Under the pieces are notes generated by a model that was not told the DNA's origin, did not search any database, and worked only from the letters and a program-made list of their open reading frames with translations. Made by a program: the position numbers and the translations under genes. 7,323 nt of DNA, from positions 1-7,323 of the forward strand of contig JBAPTR010000149.1 in NCBI GenBank assembly GCA_049282265.1, in the 5' to 3' direction. Positions 1-6,234 of the stretch are shown one piece after another; within the stretch, counting starts at the first letter, position 1; each line of letters starts with the position of its first letter. Origin of the DNA: CAYUCJ01 sp049282265. GTDB lineage: Bacteria; Desulfobacterota; DSM-4660; Desulfatiglandales; Desulfatiglandaceae.

Positions 1-957
1 GCAAAAACCCTGGTCGAATGGGCGGTGCTTGCGGAAAAAAAGGGTTTTGATTTCTGCTGGTTTCCCCATGATATTTTTTGCAAGAACACCTGGGTCATGA
101 CCACGGCCGTGGCGATGGCCACCAACAAGATTCGAATAGGATCTGTTGGAACCAACCCCTATTCTATCGATCCTTCAGAAATTGCAACCTACATTGCAAC
201 GCTTGATGAACTTTCAAAAGGCCGTGTTGTTTTAGGTCTGGGGTTGCATACTGAAAAGATGGTGCAATGGTTAGGCATCGAGGTAGCGGATATGATCACC
301 AGAACACGGGAAGCGATAGAGGTCATACGCAAACTGCTAAAAGGCGAAATTGTCGCATACAGGGGTAAGGAATTTCAATGGACGGACCAGTGCTATTTGA
401 GGTTCAAACCCTACCGGGACAAGATACCGCTTTACGGGTGCGGCTTTGGCAGGGAATATCTTGCCATGACCGGGGAAATCGGCGATGGTAGCCTGCCGAT
501 GGCGACCCCACCAGAATCTGCAAAAAACATGGTGGCACCAATTTATGAGGGTATAGAAAAATCCGGACGAAAGCCGGAGGATGTTGACATTGCCGGCTGT
601 GCCTGGTTTTCCGTATCTGAAAGCGCAACCGCCGCTGAAGACAGTATTCGAAAAATCATTGCTTATTTTGGGTCGTACCTTGAAGAAAAATCGCTGAATG
701 CCATTGGTTTGTCACTTAAAGATTTTACAGTTATAAAACAAGAGGTTATGGCCGGAAGATATGCCGATGCGGAGGCGCTTGTTACCGACCCAATGCTCGG
801 TCTGGCCGTTGTCGGAACCCCCCAACAGGTAATTCCGAAAATTGAGCAGCTGGTAGCATCCGGCATTACGCAAATTGTTGTTGGTGGTCCGCTGGGCCCC
901 GACCCTAAGAAAACAATCGAACTTTTGGGAGATCAGGTCTTACCCTATTTTCACTAA
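1..957 (+). CDS. LLM-class flavin-dependent oxidoreductase, Mer-like (5'-truncated by window edge)
   Basis: The frame is open from base 1, so the GTG at 25 is an internal Val and the true start lies left of the window; 318 residues are visible. Family features seen: an N-terminal strand and helix ending AEKKGFDFCWFPHD, the block IRIGSVGTNPYSIDPSEIAT followed by LDELSKGRVVLGLG, and near the C-terminus GTPQQVIPKIEQL and VVGGPLGPDPKKTIELL. This pattern is typical of the bacterial luciferase-like TIM-barrel family, and the TNPY and GPLGPD blocks are closest to F420-dependent methylene-tetrahydromethanopterin reductase (Mer) relatives. Such proteins are cytoplasmic and use F420 or FMN; the substrate cannot be read from the sequence, and bacterial Mer-like paralogues often act on other compounds. 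It ends 411 bases before the ECF operon, with no clear terminator, and is probably a separate unit. Family is confident; exact reaction is not. Confidence 0.85.
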   Translation, partial: AKTLVEWAVLAEKKGFDFCWFPHDIFCKNTWVMTTAVAMATNKIRIGSVGTNPYSIDPSEIATYIATLDELSKGRVVLGLGLHTEKMVQWLGIEVADMITRTREAIEVIRKLLKGEIVAYRGKEFQWTDQCYLRFKPYRDKIPLYGCGFGREYLAMTGEIGDGSLPMATPPESAKNMVAPIYEGIEKSGRKPEDVDIAGCAWFSVSESATAAEDSIRKIIAYFGSYLEEKSLNAIGLSLKDFTVIKQEVMAGRYADAEALVTDPMLGLAVVGTPQQVIPKIEQLVASGITQIVVGGPLGPDPKKTIELLGDQVLPYFH

Positions 958-1068
958 CCCGTATACAAACTGAAAATTCTCGCTTGCTCCTCGGCCAATA
1001 AAGAAGCTTGAATGCAAAAGATATTTTCAGCGTAAGGTGGCTATGGTGGCTATATCGTTGCGACCAAC

Positions 1069-1164
1069 ACGGAACAACCGGGGCGACCCGGTTTCAGCCT
1101 TGACAACCGAAGCACTATCTTAGTAAATGAAATCTCCTACGTAGCTATAAACTGACAGTTCCGT
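1069..1164 (+). ncRNA. Candidate structured leader RNA with GNRA-capped hairpin in a junction
   Basis: AACCGGG (1076-1082), loop GCGA (1083-1086) and CCCGGTT (1087-1093) form a perfect 7-base-pair stem with a GNRA tetraloop. Immediately outside, ACGGAAC (1069-1075) is fully complementary to GTTCCGT (1158-1164), so the hairpin would stack directly on a closing stem. A short third helix is possible between TCAG (1094-1097) and CTGA (1152-1155), giving a three-way junction. This is seen by complementarity only; there is no covariation evidence. It sits about 200 bases upstream of the ECF S gene on the same strand, so a cis-regulatory role is an inference. It could also be chance pairing or a decayed repeat. 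Confidence 0.3.
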
Positions 1165-1169
1165 AAAAA

Positions 1170-1190
1170 GTCAAAAATGCCGTTTTTGAC
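1170..1190. repeat. Perfect inverted repeat, REP-like hairpin
   Basis: GTCAAAAA (1170-1177), a 5-base spacer TGCCG and TTTTTGAC (1183-1190) make a perfect 8-base-pair dyad. It follows CCGTAAAAA directly. The combination recalls the dispersed extragenic repeats of Desulfobacterales that contain a TAAAAAGTC motif, but that resemblance is from memory. No T-run follows on either strand, so it is not a standard intrinsic terminator. Confidence 0.4.
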
Positions 1191-1217
1191 CACACCACAG
1201 GGTAGTATAGAGGTGGG

Positions 1218-1255
1218 AAATACCTTATCCGGTATGCCTATGAAATTAGGTATTT
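1218..1255 (+). promoter_or_regulatory. Two mutually exclusive hairpins ahead of the ECF operon
   Basis: AAATACCT (1218-1225) can pair perfectly with AGGTATTT (1248-1255), or its inner part ATACC (1220-1224) can pair with GGTAT (1231-1235) across a 6-base loop. The two folds share the same 5' arm and so exclude each other, as in attenuators and riboswitch expression platforms. No T-tract and no sequestration of the ribosome binding site at 1357 is visible, so the regulatory reading is weak. Confidence 0.25.
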
Positions 1256-1356
1256 ATTATGCGTCATCAGAGGTTAATTGCAGATAATTATTCGGGCAGT
1301 GCAAATGTTTGGTACATTAAAATAGTGGCTTGCTTCTTTTTCTTTAACCAGTAACC

Positions 1357-1362
1357 GAGGAG
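1357..1362 (+). promoter_or_regulatory. Strong ribosome binding site of the S-component gene
   Basis: GAGGAG lies 6 bases before the ATG at 1369. It is the only strong Shine-Dalgarno at the head of the operon; the first ATPase gene downstream has none and probably depends on ribosomes from this gene. Confidence 0.75.
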
Positions 1363-1368
1363 AATATT

Positions 1369-1881
1369 ATGAAAGCGAAAGAATTGGCCTTGACCGCAAT
1401 TTTTATTGCAATTGGAGCTGCTCTTTATTCCTTCACACCCCAAATCGGTAATATAACGCCTGATACCGTCATCTGCTTTACAGCTTTGGCTATCCTACTG
1501 GTGAAACCACGGTTGCTGGAATCGCTCGGAATCGGTCTGGTCGCCGGGTTGATCGGTATGTTTTTTTCAAAATCGGCTATTCCCTGGTTAAATATTCCTA
1601 CGCATATGATCGGTGCTTTTTGTTGTGCTGTGGTCGCACGTTTTATAGAAAATGACCTGTTGTCCTGGAAAATTTCATGGAAAGCGGCCTTGGGGGTATG
1701 CGCCTACACACTCATAAGCGGTGCCATATTCATCACCATTTATCTGTATATGGGAATTTTCCCTGCCAAGGTGTATTGGACAGTGGTCTGGCCGGCAGTC
1801 CTCTTGACCACTTTGGTAAACATCGTTATTGTCGTTGTTCTTTATATCCCGGCGAAGGCTGTTTATTCCCAAAATGCCTAA
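1369..1881 (+). CDS. ECF transporter S component, TrpP-like substrate-binding membrane protein
   Basis: This 170-residue integral membrane protein has about six hydrophobic segments (near residues 5-20, 31-46, 51-69, 75-92, 104-127 and 134-160), the usual size and topology of ECF S components. The first helix contains A10-x3-A14 (also A14-x3-A18), the small-residue motif with which S components contact EcfT. The opening MKAKELALTAIFIAIGAAL, then TPD near residue 30, a pattern of short hydrophobic blocks and IPTHMIGAF near 76-84 resemble the TrpP (YhaG) family of tryptophan S components; that match is from memory of the family pattern. The ATG has a strong GAGGAG site. It is followed 18 bases later by the ATPase gene, and the complete A-A'-T set behind it makes its identity as an S protein firm. 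The substrate, perhaps tryptophan or a related aromatic compound, is inferred only. Confidence 0.8.
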   Translation: MKAKELALTAIFIAIGAALYSFTPQIGNITPDTVICFTALAILLVKPRLLESLGIGLVAGLIGMFFSKSAIPWLNIPTHMIGAFCCAVVARFIENDLLSWKISWKAALGVCAYTLISGAIFITIYLYMGIFPAKVYWTVVWPAVLLTTLVNIVIVVVLYIPAKAVYSQNA

Positions 1882-1899
1882 CACGTCTATCCATGCCTC

Positions 1900-2772
1900 A
1901 TGAGCGAAATTGTCAGGATTGAAAAATTAAGCTTCAGGTACAGCCAGGATCGCAACAATGCCTTGGAAGAGATAAATCTTTGCATTGAGAAAGGGTCGGT
2001 GATTGGCATCACCGGCCCTGCAGGCGCCGGGAAAAGCACGCTGCTTAGCTGTATCAACGGTGTTATCCCGCATTACATAAACGGCGATCTGCGGGGATGC
2101 GTTCTGTTAAAGAACCAGGAGATCGCCGATTTAACATTCGGCCAGCTGGCACCTATTGTGGGCACTGTCTTTCAGGACGTGGATTTCCAAACGGTTTCCA
2201 TAACGGTTGAAGAAGAGGTTGCATTTGGCCCTGAAAACATAGCTGTAAATCCGGAGGAGATCGCAAACAGAATCACCGGATCTCTTGAAAGCACACACAT
2301 CACCTCCTTGAGAAAACGGGCTATCAGCACCCTGTCGGGAGGCCAAAAGCAGCGTGTGGCCATAGCTGCGGTTCTTAGCACACTCCCCGAGTTATTACTA
2401 CTGGACGAGCCCACCTCAGAGCTTGACCCGATCGGCACGCAAGAAGTTTTTAAGGCCATTTTCGACCTGAATAAAACTTTAGGGATGACCGTCGTGGTCG
2501 TATCCCAGAAAGTTGAGAACCTCATTGGTTGTGACCGGATCTTGGTCTTGTCTGGGGGCAAAATCGCATTCGACGGACAACCCAGAGAAGTTTTTCTCCG
2601 TCCCCTAGAACTGTCAAAAATTGGGGTAGCAGTTCCTGAGGTCACTGCTTTTATTATTGCGCTGTATAAAAAGCTGGGGCGCCAAATATCTGTGGACCGT
2701 CTGCCAATGAGCATCAGTGAGGCGGAAATTGCTTTAAAGCATATTTTCCGGCAATGCAGTATATCGCCATGA
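1900..2772 (+). CDS. ecfA1: ECF transporter ATPase subunit (EcfA/CbiO type), switch His replaced by Gln
   Basis: This 290-residue ABC ATPase is a cytoplasmic subunit that would power the ECF importer. Motifs in order: Walker A GPAGAGKST (39-47), Q-loop FQD with Q92, intact signature LSGGQKQR (145-152), Walker B LLLLDE (165-170, catalytic E170) and D-loop SELD (173-176). At the H-loop the usual Thr/Ser-His reads S202-Q203, followed by KVENL; the codon CAG at 2506-2508 is unambiguous. A Gln at the switch position is expected to weaken hydrolysis at the site formed by this Walker A, as in heterodimeric ABC proteins with one degenerate site. The start ATG at 1900 has no clear Shine-Dalgarno and lies 18 bases after the S gene; an ATG at 1893 is in another frame and soon hits a stop. 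The stop overlaps the next gene's ATG (ATGA at 2769-2772). The subunit symbol is given by position in the operon. Confidence 0.9.
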   Translation: MSEIVRIEKLSFRYSQDRNNALEEINLCIEKGSVIGITGPAGAGKSTLLSCINGVIPHYINGDLRGCVLLKNQEIADLTFGQLAPIVGTVFQDVDFQTVSITVEEEVAFGPENIAVNPEEIANRITGSLESTHITSLRKRAISTLSGGQKQRVAIAAVLSTLPELLLLDEPTSELDPIGTQEVFKAIFDLNKTLGMTVVVVSQKVENLIGCDRILVLSGGKIAFDGQPREVFLRPLELSKIGVAVPEVTAFIIALYKKLGRQISVDRLPMSISEAEIALKHIFRQCSISP

Positions 2773-3611
2773 GCACCATTATAGAAGTAAAATCTCTTTG
2801 TCATACGTACACTTCTGGCCTTGAGGCTATAAGGGGTATTGATATAACAATTGATGAGGGGGAATTTGTCGCAATAATAGGACAGAATGGTTCCGGCAAG
2901 ACAACATTTGTCAAACATCTCAACGGACTGTTGAAGCCCACCGCTGGCCAGGTTTTTATCAAGGGGATAAATACGGCAAAAAAACGTGTTTCAGAACTTG
3001 CCCGCTATGTCGGATATGTTTTCCAGAACCCGGATCATCAGATATGCTGTGATACTGTTGAGGCGGAAGTCGCTTTCGGGCCCCGTAACCTCCATTTCGA
3101 GAAAGGAGACATTGAGCGCCGGGTACAGGAGGCTTTGCAAGCCGTGAATTTGCTTGAATACCGAACGGTCAATCCCAAGAAACTGAGCAAAGGCCAACGG
3201 CAACGCATTGCTTTTGCCTCTATCTTGTCAATGAAACCCGGCGTCCTGATTGTCGATGAACCAACCACCGGACAGGATTACAAAGACGGTATCGCAATGC
3301 TTGAACTGGTCAGCCGATTAAATCAAAATGGTCACACCGTCCTGTTCATAACCCATGATATGCAACTGGTTGCCAAATACGCCAAACGGGTCGTTGTCTT
3401 TCATGATGGCAAGATCCTGTTACAAAAAAATACCCGTGAAGTGTTTGCAGAGCCAGAAACACTGGAACAGACATTTCTATCTCCCCCGGCCATTACCCTT
3501 TTAGCGCAACGATTTCCCTCTATCTACCGAGATACCATTCTGAGTACTGCTGAAATGCTTGAAAAAACGCTGAACTTGATTTCTTCTTTGCCTGGGGAAA
3601 ATAATGCTTGA
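2769..3611 (+). CDS. ecfA2: ECF transporter ATPase subunit (EcfA/CbiO type), complete catalytic set
   Basis: I chose the ATG at 2769, giving 280 residues, because it forms an ATGA overlap with the stop of the previous ATPase, the classic coupled start; an ATG at 2754 would add five residues and increase the overlap. Motifs: Walker A GQNGSGKTT (38-46), Q-loop FQNPDHQ with Q86, signature LSKGQRQR (139-146; the Lys variant is common in CbiO/EcfA proteins), Walker B VLIVDE (159-164, E164), and an intact switch His, H196 in FITHD. It should pair with the preceding subunit as a heterodimer that binds the EcfT coupling helices. Unlike its partner it keeps the switch His. The protein continues about 80 residues past the H-loop, the normal EcfA C-terminal domain. 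Its end overlaps the EcfT gene by 8 bases. Confidence 0.92.
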   Translation: MSTIIEVKSLCHTYTSGLEAIRGIDITIDEGEFVAIIGQNGSGKTTFVKHLNGLLKPTAGQVFIKGINTAKKRVSELARYVGYVFQNPDHQICCDTVEAEVAFGPRNLHFEKGDIERRVQEALQAVNLLEYRTVNPKKLSKGQRQRIAFASILSMKPGVLIVDEPTTGQDYKDGIAMLELVSRLNQNGHTVLFITHDMQLVAKYAKRVVVFHDGKILLQKNTREVFAEPETLEQTFLSPPAITLLAQRFPSIYRDTILSTAEMLEKTLNLISSLPGENNA

Positions 3612-4410
3612 ATATTTGTATAAACAGTCAGTAATCCACCGATTACATCCTCTGACGAAACTTTCGATTGCTGCCACCGTCATGGTTATGGCCATGCTGT
3701 TTACTGACCCCCTGTATCTGCTGGTAGTAATTGCACTTGTTATGGCCCTGTCCATTGTCGGCACAATCATTAAGGAGACACTGGGCTATCTATTAACCAT
3801 GGCTTTTTTCGCTTTTATTGTTTTTGTACTCCAGTGCCTGTTCTTAAACAAGGGCCCGATCTATTTTACCATCCTGCCAGCTTCCTGGCCTGTTGTCGGA
3901 GGGTGGCTGCCTGTTTCACATGGTGGGTTAATACTGGGCACCGCCATGGCGCTGAGGGTTTTTGCGATTGTAAGTGTGTTTCCCTTAATCATAACCACCA
4001 CCCAGCCGCGGGATATCGTCATGTCATTGGTGGAAACGCTCAAGGTACCATATGACTATGCATTCATGTTCACCACGGCGCTACGGTTTATCCCGATTAT
4101 CATCAGTGAGGTAACGATTATCTATCAGGCCCAGCTATCGAGGGCCTATGCAGTCGAAGGCTGGAACCCGATCAAAAAAATAAGGGCTTTTGCTCCAATT
4201 GCTTTCCCGATTATCTTCATTGCTATTGAAAAGGCGGATCGTCTCGGGCTTTCCATGGAACTGCGCGGATTCAACTCAGGAAAGCGTACCAGCTTCAAAA
4301 AGCTGCACTTTAAAGCCGTCGATATACTATTTTTTGTGGTGCAGTTTATCTTAATCGGCGCCACGGTTTGGATGCGTATCGAGGGTATCGGCAGCGTCAG
4401 TTTTTCCTAA
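3604..4410 (+). CDS. ecfT: ECF transporter transmembrane coupling subunit EcfT (CbiQ family)
   Basis: This 268-residue membrane protein joins the ATPase pair to the S component. It opens with a polar segment containing HRLHPLTKL (12-20), a hallmark of the CbiQ/EcfT family, then has about five membrane segments (near 20-33, 37-54, 62-80, 107-131 and 237-256). The long cytoplasmic part between 140 and 235 holds the two coupling helices. Their Ala-Arg-Gly type motifs read S-R-A at 179-181 (in AQLSRAYAVEG) and L-R-G at 220-222 (in SMELRGF), so both arginines are kept while neighbours vary. The ATG at 3604 overlaps the ATPase gene by 8 bases and has GGGG about 6-7 bases upstream. It is the last gene of the operon; I see no clear intrinsic terminator in the 45 bases before the convergent RdhA-like gene. 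Confidence 0.92.
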   Translation: MLEYLYKQSVIHRLHPLTKLSIAATVMVMAMLFTDPLYLLVVIALVMALSIVGTIIKETLGYLLTMAFFAFIVFVLQCLFLNKGPIYFTILPASWPVVGGWLPVSHGGLILGTAMALRVFAIVSVFPLIITTTQPRDIVMSLVETLKVPYDYAFMFTTALRFIPIIISEVTIIYQAQLSRAYAVEGWNPIKKIRAFAPIAFPIIFIAIEKADRLGLSMELRGFNSGKRTSFKKLHFKAVDILFFVVQFILIGATVWMRIEGIGSVSFS

Positions 4411-4455
4411 TGATCCCCTGATTATTCCCAGGCCGGCCCGGCTAAAGCTCCGATT

Positions 4456-5805
4456 TCAAGAAAACCAGCCCGGCTTATCGAAATGGCGGGGCTTTCTGCC
4501 ATACAGCAAATCATCCATGTGAAAGGCCACCCGGCGAGCCAAGGCGTTTCTATTGATGAAAAATCTTAAAATTCGGTGGTAAAAGGTGTCGGGCTTGGAA
4601 TAGGGGCACACCGCCAGGCACAGCGAACAGTCAGTGCCTACCCGTCGCCAGTATTGATAGCAGCTTTCCATCCTGCTTTGCCATTTATTCACCCCCCGCA
4701 CCGGCTTTTTATCTCCGATTTCAATGGATTGGGAAGGGCAGTTATCGGCACATTTTTTACATATCTCGCAGAAATGCTGAACACCGATATTGATGGGCTG
4801 ATCTTCTATCAAGGGGATATCGGTGGTTACGACAGCAGTCCTGACCCGTGGTCCATGCGATGGCGTTATTATCAGCCCGAGTCGGCCCAGCTCCCCCAGG
4901 CCGGCTTCATGGGCGATGGCCGTGGTGAGAACATGGTAGTTGCCGTCGATATGCGCCCTAGCCGGGTAACCCAGGTTCTTGATGTAATTTGCCAGACAAA
5001 TCGCAATGTTGGCAGCCCGCATGTATTCAGCAGCCGATTCTGTGGCCGGCGGCAGCAAAGGGGCAGTATGTACCATGCGCGGATGCATCTCAACTGAAAA
5101 AACCAGTGCATATTTATGGGTAACTGCAAGTTCCTGGCCCCAGTTATGCAGATGGCGGCCGGCATGGGAATAGACATGGTAGGGTCTAAGCCGGGTGACC
5201 CTGGCATCCAGCGCACCCAGATACCTGGCAAATCCTTTCAGGCGCCGGGTGGCTTCAACAGGCGTAATTTTAGGTGGCTCACCGGAAGGCGCCTCCGTAT
5301 CTGCCAGATGACGAAATTTTTCGATAAATTCGAAAATGGAAACCATGTAAGGCGAATCAAGTTCGTTGTAGTACAGGGACCCCGGAGCACCCAATTCAGG
5401 CATCGCGCGGATATGATCATCTGCTTCCTGCATGCCGGCATTAAGATCGCGGTAATATATCTCATATTGTGTTGTCCCAGGTTTAAGTTCTGCTCGGCCG
5501 AACATGATGTCCCGCTCGTCGAAACGTTCGGTTTTTGTGGGGTTGATCTCAAGGGGTGCAGGGTTGCCAACGGGAATGGCTAAAATGACGATCAGCAACA
5601 GGATCGTTGCCCAGGCAGCAATTGCAAGACCTGCGGTGGCTGCGGGCAGCAGCATCCCAATGCCGAACCAGCTCACTGAAAAAACCAGCGTCACAAGAAG
5701 GGCCAGCCCCCCGGCCCGCCTTTCTACTTCAGCAAACGACGTGATAGCGAATCCCAAAATGCCAAATGAATAAATTAAACCTGTGGCAAAATAAAACCAA
5801 TGCAT
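4456..5805 (-). CDS. rdhA: RdhA-like corrinoid/[4Fe-4S] reductive dehalogenase homolog with N-terminal membrane anchor
   Basis: The protein has 449 residues counted from the ATG at 5805. I prefer this start because AAAAGGG touches the ATG at 5811 (zero spacing) but lies 6 bases from the one at 5805. Three membrane segments (about 3-24, 32-53, 56-80) come first, then ERFDERDIMFGR (93-104), SHAGRH (213-218), AGLGELGR (301-308) and ITPSHGP. Two ferredoxin-type clusters follow: C346-x2-C349-x2-C352-x3-C356-P, and C382-x10-C393-x2-C396-x3-C400-P. This spacing is the RdhA consensus, and the CKKCADNCP block closely resembles PceA-type enzymes. Such enzymes use cobamide and two clusters to remove halogens, or in the related QueG reduce epoxyqueuosine. 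No twin-arginine signal and no rdhB are seen. Arg/Lys in the first loop and after helix 3 suggest the catalytic domain faces the cytoplasm. The substrate is unknown and dehalogenation is not shown. Confidence 0.85.
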   Translation of the reverse strand: MHWFYFATGLIYSFGILGFAITSFAEVERRAGGLALLVTLVFSVSWFGIGMLLPAATAGLAIAAWATILLLIVILAIPVGNPAPLEINPTKTERFDERDIMFGRAELKPGTTQYEIYYRDLNAGMQEADDHIRAMPELGAPGSLYYNELDSPYMVSIFEFIEKFRHLADTEAPSGEPPKITPVEATRRLKGFARYLGALDARVTRLRPYHVYSHAGRHLHNWGQELAVTHKYALVFSVEMHPRMVHTAPLLPPATESAAEYMRAANIAICLANYIKNLGYPARAHIDGNYHVLTTAIAHEAGLGELGRLGLIITPSHGPRVRTAVVTTDIPLIEDQPINIGVQHFCEICKKCADNCPSQSIEIGDKKPVRGVNKWQSRMESCYQYWRRVGTDCSLCLAVCPYSKPDTFYHRILRFFINRNALARRVAFHMDDLLYGRKPRHFDKPGWFS

Positions 5806-5872
5806 CTGCATCCCTTTTGAAAATTTTTATGGCTAAGCAGCAGCCCGCATTTTCTTATTGCTTTAATACCTG

Positions 5873-5897
5873 AATTTCGCCCTAACCCTCAGAAATT
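5873..5897. promoter_or_regulatory. Inverted repeat upstream of the RdhA-like gene, candidate operator
   Basis: AATTTC (5873-5878) and GAAATT (5892-5897) are perfect inverted arms around a 13-base spacer, centred about 80 bases upstream of the chosen rdhA start. The size suits a dimeric regulator. It is not the TTGAT-N4-ATCAA box of CRP/FNR-type regulators. I could not place a convincing -35/-10 pair next to it. Arms of six bases can occur by chance in AT-rich DNA. Confidence 0.2.
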
Positions 5898-5946
5898 AAG
5901 CCGTATCTGAATCTTTAAACGAACACTCATTGGAGGCTTACATTCT

Positions 5947-6234
5947 GTGCCGCAACCCGCTGATCAAATGCTCCAGCTCATGGTCGATGATATTTTTATG
6001 ACTGTCGCCGCCGAGGACCGTGTCCTTGAGTTTTCTGACTTGAATCAGACCATGCAGGGTGCCCAGAAGGTGATGGCATCCCGGCGCGGGTTGATGCTCT
6101 GAAACAACCCAGAGCGTGTGCCGGCGTTAATCGCCTCGATGATGGGCGATAATCTGGCTGCCGTGACGATCAACTTTTCTTACATTAAGGGCTTTATTCA
6201 ACCTTCTTGGATTCTAATTCACCGCATCCTTTAA
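5947..6234 (+). pseudogene. Possible broken small reading frame of unknown function
   Basis: A GTG at 5947 is preceded 10 bases upstream by a full GGAGG (5932-5936). The frame runs 51 codons to TGA at 6100-6102 and then stays open for 43 more codons, through NNPERVPALIASMMGDN, to TAA at 6232, running into the end of the convergent HU gene. The first part (from residue 1: VPQPADQMLQLMVDDIFMTV) is helix-like and rich in Met and Gln. I do not recognise it. It may be a decayed gene with one nonsense change, a real 51-residue protein ending at 6102, or chance. The opposite strand also gives a long, His-rich open stretch over the same bases, so the coding strand is uncertain. Confidence 0.22.

Larger units (their letters stand above)
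958..1368 (+). other. Gene-free leader region ahead of the ECF operon
   Basis: No credible protein-coding frame is seen on either strand. The stretch holds a 9-base tandem duplication (GGTGGCTAT at 1036-1044 and 1045-1053), a GNRA-capped hairpin (1076-1093) enclosed by a 7-base-pair long-range stem, a perfect 8-base-pair hairpin (1170-1190), and a pair of competing hairpins (1218-1255). The last 12 bases carry the ribosome binding site of the S-component gene. I could not match it to a known riboswitch consensus (TPP, cobalamin, T-box, GEMM, Moco were considered). Confidence 0.6.

Noticed and set aside
1100..1129. TTGACA at 1100-1105 as the -35 of an operon promoter
   Set aside because: The -35 is perfect, but the hexamers 16-18 bases later (AGTAAA, GTAAAT, TAAATG) are poor -10 matches, so a promoter is not supported well enough to list.
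1036..1155. + strand frame reading GGYGGYIVATNTEQPGRPGF and on to a TGA
   Set aside because: It has no start codon, follows directly on a stop, and has no ribosome binding site; possible gene debris at best.
958..1368. T-box, TPP, cobalamin, GEMM or Moco riboswitch
   Set aside because: The conserved cores I looked for (for example the T-box GGGTGG-ACCGCG sequence) are not present.
2172..2918. Long - strand open frame (248 codons) opposite the two ATPase genes
   Set aside because: It lies antisense to two ABC ATPases with intact motifs, and its translation has the Ser/Arg/Thr-rich make-up of an antisense shadow.
4576..5097. + strand open frame of 173 codons
   Set aside because: It is antisense to the RdhA-like gene, whose Cys motifs are complete, and its translation has no recognisable domain.
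6100..6140. TGA at 6100 as a selenocysteine codon
   Set aside because: Only a 4-bp hairpin (GGCG-TTAAT-CGCC) follows, without a convincing SECIS shape, and the protein is not recognised as a selenoprotein.
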